64,000 nucleotides of DNA from Trachythela sp. YZ-2020 (lineage: Eukaryota; Cnidaria; Anthozoa; Malacalcyonacea; Clavulariidae), in contig JADLSH010000218.1 in the NCBI GenBank assembly GCA_016169945.1, forward strand, positions 186,001-250,000, in the 5' to 3' direction. A model generated the notes under the pieces. It worked only from the letters and a program-made list of their open reading frames with translations, did not search any database and had not been told where the DNA came from. Positions 45,789-59,700 of the stretch are shown here, in pieces (positions within the stretch are counted from its first letter, which is position 1; each line of letters starts with the position of its first letter). The translations under genes and the position numbers were made by a program.

Positions 45789-47679
45789 CTAATTGAAAAT
45801 AGATTAAGGATATAAACTCAAGCCCGGTACATGTGTCTGCACGTTGAAACTATTTCCGATCTTTTGTTCAGTAAAAATTGTTTGTCTTCTTTCATGATGC
45901 ATGGTTTTTCTTCCAAACATAAATTGCATCTTTTTTATCCTCCCGTATACGAAACTGCGTGCTTTACGACTGACCACGTTATGTTGAAATCTTATTTGTT
46001 TTCTTTCAATTTCCAAATATATTTCGAAAGTTCGGTGTCATTTGAGTATTTTTTCTGTTGAAAAGATGTATTGTGTTACGGTGTCGCTCTTTAAATGTGC
46101 TTGCAGTCATGCCAATTTAGTATTTAGTGTTGTTCGTGTTGCTTGTGGTAACAGTTGCCTTGTATGCTGGTAGCTGCTTTGTGATGCATGGTGGGTGCTT
46201 TTGAATGTCTATTTATGTATAATGGATCATCATTAGGCTTCCTCTATGGTTTGTATTTTTCAGTATTAAGATCAAAAGTAACATCTAGAAAGTTTGCTAT
46301 TTCTAAGTTTGTCCCAGCTGTGATTTTTAGGTCAAATTGTTCGAAAATCTTGTGGAGTTCTTTTCTAGTTTTATCTGCTAAACGTGCTGACTTGCCTTTT
46401 AGGATTGCCAATCCGTCGTCTCTATACAGGCCAATATTTTCTTTGCCAAACTTTTTTCCTAGGTGTTTTAAAATGAAAAGGCCTACAAGTTCGCAAACTT
46501 CAGAATCGTCATAGCTACCCATGGTGACGTCAAATAGACTGTTGCTGTCTCTTTTTATCCACTAGGTTTAGGTTTATCCACTACTGCATAGAGACGTCGG
46601 ATTGGCAATCATAAAAGGCAAGTCAGCCTAATAATGATCCATTATACATAAATAGACATTAAACCACCCACCATGCATCACAAAGCAATATCATTTGGTT
46701 TAATTCTCCATTTAGCAAGAGTGTCAGAACCAACACAGGACGCAATTTCTTCAGCTTAATTAACAAGTATTTTCCACAAACTACATAAAATGTTTAACAG
46801 GAACACAGTTAAGGTCAGCTATAGTTGCATGAACAATGTCAAGTCCATAATCACTAGGCACAATACATGCATAATTAGGAAAAACAAGCCACAGACACTT
46901 AGCAATGACGCAAACAGTTGCAATTGCAGAGATGAGAACACATGCCCACTTCAGAAACAATGCACGACCAAGGACATAGTATACAAGGCAACTGTTACCA
47001 CAAGCAACACGGAAAACACTAAAACTACATTGGCATGACTGCAAGCACATTTAAAGAGCGACACCGTAACCACAATAAATCTTTTCAACACAAAAAATAC
47101 TCAAATGACACCGAACGTTCGAAATATATTTGGAAATTGAAAGAAAACAAACAAGATTTCATCATAACGTGGTCAATCATAAAGCATGCAGTTTCGTATA
47201 TGGGAGGATAAAAAGATGCAATTTATGTTAGGAAGAAACACCATGTATCATGAAAGAAGACAAACAATTTTTACTGAACAAAAGATCGGAAAAAGTTTCA
47301 ACATGCAGACGCAAAAGCAGATTTGAAATAAAAAACCTACAGAAGTAAAGTATGCATGGAATGTTTGAACGCCCACACGCCCACATTTCGACCAATACTA
47401 TTTAAGCATGGAAAATCTTTTCGAAATCCCTCGCCACTTGATGATCGCTTATTGCGTGAAACAGGCTATAGTGGATACCTTGAGGTAAGCGAAATACATA
47501 TATATATATATATATATATATGCATGTCTGGATGCGCATGTGTCTGAGTATTGTACCACATGCGCTTGGTGAGGGCAAGAGTATGGTGTATAAATACGAA
47601 GTCACTCGCATCTAGACTGCGTTACAAGCTGCACTGACGAGCCGTTGAACGGCGAAACATGCATGTCTGCAGATTTGAC

Positions 47680-47712
<33 letters not shown>

Positions 47713-50700
47713 TGTCAAATCTGATATTATAGATTTTATAGATATATAGATTTTCGCTTACCTCAAAACTGGTCTGCAACAGGCTTTCATCTGTAAAAAA
47801 ATCATCAGACAGCGACAAGTATCGAAAGAAATGACCGCTTATATGCTTCCTGCCGGAACGTGGGGGTGTATGTGGGAGACAATGTGTGCATTCATGGCTT
47901 TGTTTGCGTTGTTTACGCGAAATTTGTTACGATGGCGACACCGTGCAATTATTTCAGCTCTTTTGTTCAGTAAGCAATTCTTGTTTTTTTCTTTCAAAAT
48001 ACAAATTTTTTCTTCTAAACATAAATTGCATCGTTTTGATCCTCCCGTGTACGAAATAGACTGAAAGCCTTATTGTTTTCTTTCAATGTCCAAATATATT
48101 TCGAAAGTTCCGTGTCGTTTGCATGCTTTTTATGCTGAAAAGATTTAGTGTGGTTGGCCAATCGCTCTTTGAATGTGGTTGCTGTCATGCCAATGTAATT
48201 TTTGATCGTGTTTGTGTTGCTTACTGTGACTGTTGCTTTGTATACTATGTCCCTAGTCATGCATTGTTTTTGAAGCGGGCAAATGATGTTTTCTCTACAA
48301 CTGCAATTGGTAGCGTCCCTATCCTGTGGCTTGTTATTCCTAGATATGCGTGCATTGTGTTTAGTGATTACTGACTTGACATTGTTCATGCAGCTGTAAC
48401 TTACTTTAACTGTATTTCTGTTAAAAAATTTATGGAGCTTGTGGTCCGGTGGGAAATGTTTGTCAAATAGACTAAGGAAATTACGTCCTATGTTTGTGCT
48501 AACACCCTTGCTAAATGGTGGGTTGAACCAAATGATATTGCGTTGCCTATTCCTGCGCGTTGTTGTTGTGGTGTGTGCTGGGTGTAGCTAAGTTCATGAT
48601 TAAAGTTGCTATGCCTAAGTGCGTTCTGATATATGGGTGCAGATTCCTGAAAAGTTTGCTCATCTGATGAAAGAAGTGCGATGCGCTTGTTAATTGATGC
48701 AGGTAGTTGCCTTGTGATGCTCGATAGGTGATTAGAGTACATATTTATGTATAGTGGATCGTCATTGGGCTTCCTATTGGGCCTATGTTTTCCATTGTTA
48801 AGGTCGAAAGTTACCTCTAAAAAGTTTACTATGCGTAAATTTGATTTGGCGGTAATTTTAGGTCAAACTGCTCGAAAATGTTGTGGAGATCTTTCCTTGT
48901 TTTGTCTGCTAAACGTGCTGAGTTACTCTTTATAATAGTGGTTTGGCAATATAAAAGATAAGGTGACAGACACAGTTTTATTTCGTTTGACATTGTCGAT
49001 TTCTACCCATCCATTTCTGAAAAACTATTGGACCAAGCTTTATCTTGGGCTTCAAGTTTGGCTACTATACCTGAAAACGATATTTCAATAAAAAAAACAC
49101 CCTAGAAAATCTCTCCTTTTCAATACCGGAATTTCATGGATAAAAAAAGATAGCAAGAGTTTGTTTGACGTTACCATGGGCACTTTCGACGGCGCGGATA
49201 TTTGTGAGTTAGTAGGCCTTTTCATTTTAAACCACCTGAGTAAGAAATTTGGCAAAGAAAGCATCGGCCTATATAGAGATGACGGTTTAGCTATTATAAA
49301 GAGTAAATCAGCACGTTTAGCAGACAAAACAAGGAAAGATCTCCACAAAATTGTCGAGCAGTTTGACCTAAAAATTACCGCCGAATCAAATTTACGCATA
49401 GTAAACTTTTTACATGTAACTTTCTACCTTTACAATGGAAAACATAGGCCCTATAGGAAGCCCAATGACGATCCACTATACATAAATATGCACTCTAATC
49501 ACCCACCGAGCATCACAAGGCAACTACCTGCATCAATTAACAAGCGCATCGCACTTCTTTCATCAGATGAGCAAACTTTTCAGGAATCTGCACCCATATA
49601 TCAGAACGCACTTAGGCATAGCAACTTTAATCATGAACTTAGCTACACTCAGCACACACCGCAGCAACAACGCAGGAATAGGCAACGCAATATCATTTGG
49701 TTCAACCCACCATTTAGCAAGAGTGTTCGTTAGCACAAAGATAGGACGTAATTTCCTTAGTCTATTTGACAAACATTTCCCACCGGACCACAAGCTCCAT
49801 AAAATTTTTAACAGAAATACAGTTACAGTAAGTTACAGCGGGATGAACAATGTCAAGTCAGTAATCACTAAACACAATGCACGCATATCTAGGAATAACA
49901 AGCCACAGGACAGGGACACTACCAATTGCAGTTGTAGAGAAAACACCATTTGCCCGCTTCAAAAACAATGCATGACTAGGGACATAGTATACAAAGCAAC
50001 AGTCACAGTAAGCAACACAAACACGATCAAAAATTACATTGGCATGACAGCCACCACATTCAAAGAGCGATTGGCCAATCACACTAAATCTTTTCAGCAT
50101 AAAAAGCATGCAAACGACACGGAACTTTCGAAATATATTTGGACATTGAAAGAAAACAATAAGGATTTCAGTATTAATTGGCAAATTTTAAAACATTCTA
50201 TTTCGTACACGGGAGGATCAAAACGATGCAATTTAGGTTTAGAAGAAAAATTTTGTATTTTGAAAGAAAAAAACAAGAATTGTTTACTCAACAAAAGAGC
50301 TGAAATAATTGCACGGTGTCGTCATCGTAACAAATTTCGCGTAAACAACGCAAACAAAGCCATGAATGCACACATTGTCTCCCACATACACCCCCACGTT
50401 CCGGCAGGAAGGATATAAGCGGTCATTTTTTTCGATACTTGTCACTGCCTGCTGATTCTTTTACAGATGAAACAGCCTGTTGCCGACCAGTTTTGAGGTA
50501 AGCGAAAATCTATATATATACAGATTTAACTATATGCTCTTTCACTTGTGTTGTTGAGCACTCTCATGAGGTTAATTGGTGGCTACAAGCGATAATGCAA
50601 AGCTAACTTCCCTTGTGGTCGTATGAGCACTCTGGCCCCAAGACACTTAACGCATGTCTGGATGCGCATGTGTCCGAGTATTGTACCACATGCGCATGGT

Positions 50701-53700
50701 GAGAGCAAACGTATGGTGTATAAATACGAAGTCACTCGCATCTAGACTGCGTTACAAGATATATATTTAAATCTGCAGACATGCATGTTTCGCCGTTCAA
50801 CGGCTCGTCAGTGCAGTTTGTAACGCAGTCTAGATGCGAGTGTCTTTGTATTTATACACCATACTCTTGCTCTCACCAAGCGCATGTAGTACAATACTCA
50901 GACACATGCGCATCCAGACATGCGTGAAGTGTCTTGCGGCCAGACATCATATATATATATAAATATTGGGTTGACACTAGGTCGACAGAGCTCGATACCT
51001 TTACTGCAGAGCAAGTATACAAGCATTGTCCATCTAACGGGCAGTTGGATTTACCACGGCAGTTGCACGTGTTATTGTGTTGAGTTGAATCGGTGTCGTC
51101 GTCACGTTGGATCGGACTTTGGAGTAATGGCGTTTTATCACGCTGCCAATATTCCCCATGCAGCTGTAGCTGACCTTTGTGTTTCGTCGGTTGAAGACCT
51201 TATGTAGAGGGTTATTGGCGGGGAAATGTTTGTCGGAAGTGCGCACTATAATTATAGTCTGTAGGTTAACAATTTTATTGTCATATAGGCTTTAGCAATT
51301 TAATCAACCAGCCATAAGCACTTTGTAAACAGTCGTGGCTTTAGTCTGATGATCGCATTTTGGGCGAAACTCGAGTAACCGAGTAGAACTGTTTCAACTT
51401 TTATATATATATATATGCCTGCCATCAGCAGATATTCTACATCTCACCTCATCTCATACATAGCTCTTTTTTCTCATTTTCTTGTTTTGTTCGCTTCTCC
51501 TTACATGCTAATATATTTTGTAATGTGATTTCCATATTTTGTTTATAGTTAATTGTTTTGATTAAATCCAGCTGATTGGTGTATTTTTTGTCGCGTAATC
51601 GCTTTTGTATTAATTATAAAAGCACATGTTTTTCCTCAACCCACGCTACTAATGTCCAGACGAAGGGACTTCGCTCGAAATGACGAAGACCTTGTAGTAT
51701 TTTTCAGGTAGTTTTAGCCGCCGAATCTTCGTTATACTCTACCTACACTGGCACAACGCGTTCGACTCTTTAATATTACCTAATAAATGCCCCTAGGGAG
51801 GGGGCGTTTATTAGATACGGACCATTCAATAGAGAGTGCCTTTCTCACACAAAACGCTCATTTGATCCGGCGTCTATCAGGTACGAGGCGGTTATCACAG
51901 AATGGGCGTGTATATTAGATCATTTACGGTTTCCCAACAACACCAGTAAGAGTACATTGATTAACAGACAAATTCAAGCGATGGCTACAAATATAAAATA
52001 TACCTGAGCATCGTGTTTTCTTTCCATGTTATAAACAACTTCTCTTGCTAAAGTCATTTTCATCAACTGCTCTCCATGTCCACTTGTTGTCGATGCTCCA
52101 AATTCATTTGCGTAACCTCCACAGCCAACCAGTGGTACATCACCTACACGGCCTTTCAATTTCCCTGGTATACCACCTTATAAAAGAAACAAAATTATCA
52201 TAAACTTTGGCATAGTCCATTCTTCATTCGTAAGTATTGTTTTTACGACCGCGGATGGCTATACTGCTAACAAAAATTAAACTTTTCATTTCTATTCTTT
52301 ATCACGGTATCCTCTAACCGTCGCGATTGTCTCACGTTACTCTCACAAATATCAGTATGGACTAGGTAGGAATGAAGTGTCACGAAAAATAAGAACAGTT
52401 TGGCATCAGCAACAACGTGTTGCTATTTTACCTGTCGAGATCGCACACGCGAAATGACCATTTGTATCCATGGCAACAGCCGAGACTGAGTCGTAGTCGA
52501 CTGAACCTGTTTCTTGTATTCCGTTTGCGCCAAAGTAAGATTCCACTACTTTGGGAAAATCCTCATAGGTAAATTTTCGTCTCAAACTTGTCGCTTCTTC
52601 TATAAGATCTTTGGGATCACAAGTGGGAAAGTTAATTCCTTGAGCGAATTCCAGAGCTCCATCTCCACTTAAGGCGCAATGATGCGACTCTTCCATGATT
52701 TTCCTGGCGATTTTAACTGGATTTAAAAAATGGCGTGCAGCCGTCACTGCGCCTAGAAATTCACGTACAGGATTAGTGGTTGTGTTGTCCTCCAAAGGCA
52801 CCAATATAAGGTAGATTGTTAATTAAAAACAGTGGCGTGAAATGTGAAGTGATTTGGCTTACGATCACTGGTAAGTTCGCCGTCTACTTCATGAATGTTC
52901 GCCGTCTACTTTTCTTTGTTTAAGAAGAAACTAATTCCTTCTATGAATTATATATTTGTTCAAACTCCTGAATGTGTTGTTTCCCGCGCATTTTTATCTT
53001 ATACGATGTTTTATAATTCTCAAAATTCCGTCAAATCGCCTCCCAAAAATTACCAGCTGGCCTCCCCTGGCGAACACGAGCCAGCACGCCACTGATTGAA
53101 AATGGCGCATTGACATAAAATTATAACGCGACATAGCACTCCTGAACATAGTTAATAGAGAAAAAGTGGTTAAGAAACTCGGCTTTCGCTTTTGTTCTAT
53201 TTTTTTTGTTTGCATTTGTGCACGGTCACTGTTAGTGTATCTATTGTATTTTTATGAATCGACCAATAGAAATGCTTGGGCTTAATCTCCAAACCGTATT
53301 TCTGAAATATTAATGAACGTAAGACAAAAGATGTGTGCACGGTTAGGTACCGTTCAACATAAATCCCATTCAGTTGTTACCTGGTTTGTAATTTGACGAG
53401 TTTCATAACCATGTTATCTTTATTAACTATGTCCTGAATATCTGAGCCCACATTCGCACATACATCTTATTTGATAATTATATATTGTTTAATGACAATA
53501 CCTGTGTTCATTGTATCTCCATCCATAATCATTGCATCGCATTCTACGTCACCACTGTTGTTCAATAATGACCCACGACCGGCATTAAAATACGTATTGC
53601 TCTCCAAAAAACAAACGGCTGCTTCTACGGCATCAACTGCCGTTCCACCGTCTTTCTATTTAAAATATCGTAGAATTGAAGTTAAGGGCTTTGCGTTGTT

Positions 53701-56700
53701 TTGATCAGCGGCACAGAAAATATTTTGCATTATTTTGGTTGCACACCATCTCATATAGTGTAGCATTCCTGGGTAAAATTTCTATTCAGGAGGAAATGTT
53801 GTCGTTAAACTTAATATTTCGTGCACCATAGTCAATTAAGGCCTTTTCTGGGAACTCTGGCAAATAATGTTTTTGTTCTATCTTTTTTTTTTCCAGTTGA
53901 TGCAAACTTGTGCTGGGTGAGGGCATCAATTTTGGAATAACGAGACAATCGTCCAATGGCATCAAATCATCGAATCATCAATAAGCAAAATTTTATAAGA
54001 TTTGTGCGCGGTGAAGCCGCCTCAACATAAAATCGTAGCTCGTTATAGACGTTTGCTGATAAAGAGACGTTTGCTTATAGAAAGTTTGCTGAGTTTCCAT
54101 GCACACTCGCGTTGACTATGCGTTCTCTCAGTCCCGTACGACATTTTGAACAAAACCCCTTGCAGTGGATGTAATAAATTGAGCAAACGATCATGTGCGT
54201 ATATACAACCTTTGTGTTTTCTGACGCTGATGATTAAATTGTTCGTTAGACAGTAGTGATAGACGGAGCAATGCATAGTGCCTCATTCTTTTATTGAAAT
54301 TATTGCAAAATTTATTTCATACACAATTATCACGAAGAAAAAGCTACTAAAACTGAAGCATATTCATTATCAATTCCAGCACTTCAAAAAGAGCTGAAAG
54401 AAATGTATCTAGAACGACTACTATACGGACGAGAGAGTTTAAAAGGATCCCAGTACATGCAATTAATACCGAAACCTGGGGCCCATTTGTTAATGGTGAT
54501 AGTCAGCCCTTGCATCTAATGAACGTTTTGAGACTACCGTTGAGAAAAAAACATTCTTCTAAACATACTTTTCGGTAACAGCCATTTCTCTGAGAAAAAC
54601 GATTAGTAATATTAGGTAACCCAGACACCTTAATAACTGCTGTCAACTTTTTGCAATATTCATTTTATTAAAGAAATTTCAAATTATTTTATAATCTCAA
54701 GAATTCAATGAGAGAGCTATGATCTATTAGAGGACAGACGCACGGAATTATGCCACACAAACATATTGTGTTTCTTTTCAATAAAAATAGCGAAAATATT
54801 TGCATATTCTGCGCACTTTATGGTCAAATGAAGAATTTGGAAAGAGTTAGTACAAGCTGTTGACGAGTATGAAAAGCAAAGACAAAAGAAAATTATGTTG
54901 TTTGGATATAGTTTGTTTTTTCCCAAAGTTTTGAAAATTTTAATGCCACAGCTTAGCGGTTATGTTCCCGTCGTAGTGGGCAGCCTATAACAATTCACGT
55001 GACTAAATAAGCCAATAGCGTCGCTTTATATTTATAGATCATGTGATATTTGATAAGTTTCAACTCTTTCGATTTCCCAAAAGTTTGGACAATTAAAAAT
55101 ATCCTATTTTTGCTCTTTATTTTTATAAAACATAGTAAATCGTTGACTGTGCAGTTATAGATACACAGAGGACGTCATAACGTGGGAAGAACATACTGTG
55201 TATCAATAACTGGACCATTTGCTAAAAAGCCCACAGGGAGCCGAATGGGTACGCTGGTAATGGGTCGTTGCCTGCTACAGAGGGCGTCACTGACCGCAGA
55301 GTAATGAGGTCTGGTTAAGGCTAGAACTCGAATATACAGTTGTATGAAGACATGCATGAACACTTACTTTCATAACATCATATCCTACTTCAGCAGCTTG
55401 CCTCATTGCTTCCATAAGTTCTTCTTGACGTTTACCAAAGAATAAAATGTAGTACGCACCACCTTGAACAATAATTCGCGGAGTCTTTTCTTTTTCTTGT
55501 TCTTCTCCCGTTACTTAAAAAGAAATAGATTAAATTACATTCGTATACGATTTAAAAAATAGATTTCAATTTTTCGTTTGCTCAGGGAACGATACAAGAA
55601 TGCGACTACTTATCCTAAGGGGCGTGACCCTAAAGTATTAATTCTGTCTTGCTATTTACACCCAGGTAAAAAAGAGCTAGCGTATTAAAAAGTCCATCAA
55701 TGATGGCAGGCTTTCGTTCATGGGTGGACCTCCAACTGAGCTGAGCGAATGAGCGAAATTTCAGAAACATAATATGAGATAGTACTTTGAAGAAAAGACC
55801 GGTGAAGCGAATTGCTTCGCTTCTATTTTGGAAAAAGGAAAGAATGAGATATAATTAAGAACGGCAAGAAACATTAACCCAATTGCAAATAGGTTTGCTT
55901 TAATGTGTTTTATTGTTTTAATATGTAACTCAGGTTTTCAGAGGGATTTTGAGAAGGATGGGAATGACAGGAAGTGGGAAGGAGAAAAACCCCCATACCC
56001 AGAGCCCGTCTTATGCGCGGTCAACGGAGCGCGACGAGGCGCTGTGGATAAATTCAAATCATCAAAGAATATGACTGGCCACGCCGAATGCTATTATATT
56101 CTGTCAAAACATGTCAAAATAGCATTTACTCTTTTTCTAGAATGTGTAGTGTTTAATTGAGAACCAATCATGGAGTTACAGCTACATGCGGGGCGCGTGT
56201 ATTGCACGTGCTGTACAATTAAAGCAATAAAAACCCAAAAACATTTCCAAATCTATTAATAGATATAGTGTTTGTGAAATCAACCTACTAATAGTATATT
56301 TTTACAAATGAAAGGCAACTTTACTTGAATTTTTACAATTCCTAGGTGCATTGTTTAGTATATAAGCGAATCATTATTTATATTATGCACGGGCCGCGGC
56401 TTATTTATTCGCAGATAAACTTTGTTTATGAGGTTGTAATATAATTTTATTCGTGTCATGTCTTCGAGTATGCGCTGTGTTTAACCGGATACCATGTTTT
56501 TCTGGTATGCGGTTTGGATTTAACAAGAGCCCCTCCTCGCGCTCCGTTGACCGCGCGTAAAATGGGCTCTTTAACGAGGCTGTACTCGTTCCCAGGAATG
56601 TAGGAGTAAATTTGATATCCGTGTGAAATAATTATTTATTTATGCAGACCAAGAATAGAGAATTCAAATAAACTTTACTACAAAATGATCTAGTCAAATA

Positions 56701-59700
56701 GCTCTAGTTTTGCTCTAGTCTAAAGCCGGTATGTTCGGTGCACATGAGCGAAAACAAAACCATGATACGAGATAATATGCAGGTTATTATTTATACTATG
56801 TAATCTATGGGTTAAAAGTTGGTTAAAACAAAGATCAAAAAATTGTCAAAGTAGAAAATAGTCAGTCATAGTTAACAGTTTATCTCTCACAGGGAGCTAC
56901 GCCCCCTAAAAATAGATTAAGGACACGTCTATATATTTCTTACATAATACGTATATAGATATAGATATAATATACAGCAAAGATCGCTCAACTATTTGAG
57001 ATATGGGTGTAGTTCATATTTTGTTAACAATAATATATCCCTGTGATACTAAATTGAAAGTATACAATAAAGCTAGTGCTAATACTGTTGATAACAAGTG
57101 TCTCGCATTACGAATTATAAAAAGCCAGGCTTTAGATAGTTAGTCAAAACGTTCAATATTTCCAAAAGTTGGTGAGAGCTCCTGTACACCCCTTTATCCA
57201 ATATCAATGACTTCGGGACGTCCCTGGGAACAGGAAGGCACGCTAGGGCTCAGAATAAGAAGCGGGAGGGGGCAATTATAGATCAGAGTGGGAGAACTTA
57301 ATACGAATATCAGATTATTTGCCTGAAAAGCAAAATGATTCAAATGGCTTGGTTTCTGCATGTCAAATCTTTTCCCCAGAACGCAGGAAATGCCATTTCA
57401 GACACTCCAGATTTCACAATTGTCCGGGGGAGGATACTTCCGGACTCCCTACAGTTTGTTAATATTCTGATTGGTTAACGTTCGCACTAATGAGGGTGTA
57501 TAAAGAAGCGATTTTTGAATGACCTCAAAACTGAAAATCAGGCTGGGGAACGTCTGAAATTTGAGTAGATGTTACATGTTAGTTTAAAATCTTCCGATTT
57601 CGAGAAGCTAGAATTTCTGTACTGTTGAATTTCCGAGGGGGAAATGGCTGTTTAACGCGATTTAACCGAAAAAGTAAAAGACAATTTAGCGTACATTATA
57701 ATGTACATCAAATTATTTTGTACTTTGGGAATATATTAAGCCCAATTCGAACTTCCCTCTATGACCATAAATCGCGTTTTGGACCATCTATTTTTGTGCG
57801 CAAGACACTTTTAATGCGGTTGGCAAAAACAACCTTTAACTAATTAATAATAATGACCGTTAAGGGAGCTCGATACAGTTTTCAAAAAATTCATGTGTGC
57901 AACATTTTGGGATTTTTACACTTCATATTTTTAGGTTTTATGCAACAAATATCGAGATGTTTGTATATTTTAATATTTCGTCTTTCAAATTACGTTAATT
58001 AGTTTTAGAAACACATAGTGCGAAATTCATGTATACTTCGTGTAGTTGGAAAAGAAGCGCTGTGGCCCCAATTTTTCCGTGCATTATTTCACCTATAAAA
58101 CACAAACTAACAATAAGCAAAAAATCTGTAATCTTTAAAAAGGTCACGGGACAAAATAATGAGATATAGCGTATTGTTTTTCAAAAATTGATATTTTTCA
58201 TGACGTCAGCAATTGGCATGGAAAACGCTTTATAGAACACGCGCAATGACGCGAGATGGCGTGAGTAACTTGCCACGTCAGGTAATTTTGGAAGTACTTT
58301 CGTCAATATTCAAGCTCCCGCGCACATAAATAGTCACACAGTTTACTTCAAATAGCATAACGTTTTGTTTTCGCGATTGTTGCACAAGGCATCTTATGAG
58401 AATAATAATATTATTAGTGTATCGGGCCACCTTGATACCCATTTTCATAAAATTTCCACAAAAATGTAACAATTTTCAGTTTAGTGCCATTTTAAATCGT
58501 ATATATTTTTTATGCACACTGTATTAACAATGCAGGGGGGCAGTATATAGAAGTTAATAAATAACGTGGTTCTACGCTATCGCGACGGGCCGACACGTCT
58601 GACATATTTTACGATAGCTCAGCCAATGCCATTTCCTATTCAGTAGATGGTCGACGTGCGTAGTAAAACTTGTAACTAGATCTACATGCATGCAGAATCC
58701 CCTGGCCAATTCGACCCAAGCAATTATACTTCCCAAAAGCTATTGTAACATGAAGTATTCAGTCAATCATTGTAGCCATGGTAATGCACTAGTCATTGAA
58801 ACCCCGACCCTCGGGAGTATGCTGGATCCTATAATTATTAAATATTAATCATTATGTTAATCGATTCGATTTGACCATATTATTTGACAATATATATACA
58901 TAGCGTTAATTAGAGGGCCTGGATCCTATAATTATTAAATATTAATTATTAATATAATGTTTACGGTATTTTGTGGACTGCAGTGGCCGAAAGTATCATT
59001 TTCAAGCTCTTCAGTAGCCTACGCGTCCCTAATCAGAGCCAAACAGCGTTATTGGTCACCACATCCAGCTTGTTTGTTTGACCTGGGGTATATTTTATGA
59101 AATCTGGCGTATTTTTTCATCTTTTTGGTCGAATCTGGGGTTTGGTGAAATTTCGGAGTGGTCACACTGGCGGGGATTTTAACATTTCTCGAGTGTTAAA
59201 ATGTCCGGCTTTTCCATTTGTTAAATTGTCCGGCTTGCCAGGCCGAATATCTAGGTTTCCACAGTCTGTTGTTTTCCGTCTAGTCGTCTGGTCAGCCATT
59301 GTTGAAATAAAATCGAGCGGTTACAGCGAGCAGTCAAAGAAGAAAGTCTGGTGAACGTATGTTGGTTTATTAAATCGAAGGCTCTACGAGAGTTACATCT
59401 CATGCATTTTATGCCAGCCTATGCTGAAGTGAAAGTCTTTTTTCGAAGTTTATACATGTTTTCCAAACTTTTTCAAACTATTTTTGATATAAGGCTATCT
59501 CTATTATGCTCTATATAATTAACAGAACTGTAAGTATATTTATAACGCACTGTTGTAAGTCCGGCAAAAAATTCTTGTTGCCATTTTGCGAGCAACAACT
59601 GTGGTTTCTTGAGAAATGCAAAAACGAAATAGCCTCTGCAAAACGATAGAACACTATTACAATAATTTAGAGTGGGCGAGTTTTGTTTAAGGATTCTGTG

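Noticed and set aside
48123..48374. Cys-rich plus frame (similar frames at 46781-47050 minus and 49858-50184 minus)
   Set aside because: These are antisense to the Penelope linker/GIY-YIG coding sequence; the repeated Cys pattern is a by-product of the copies.
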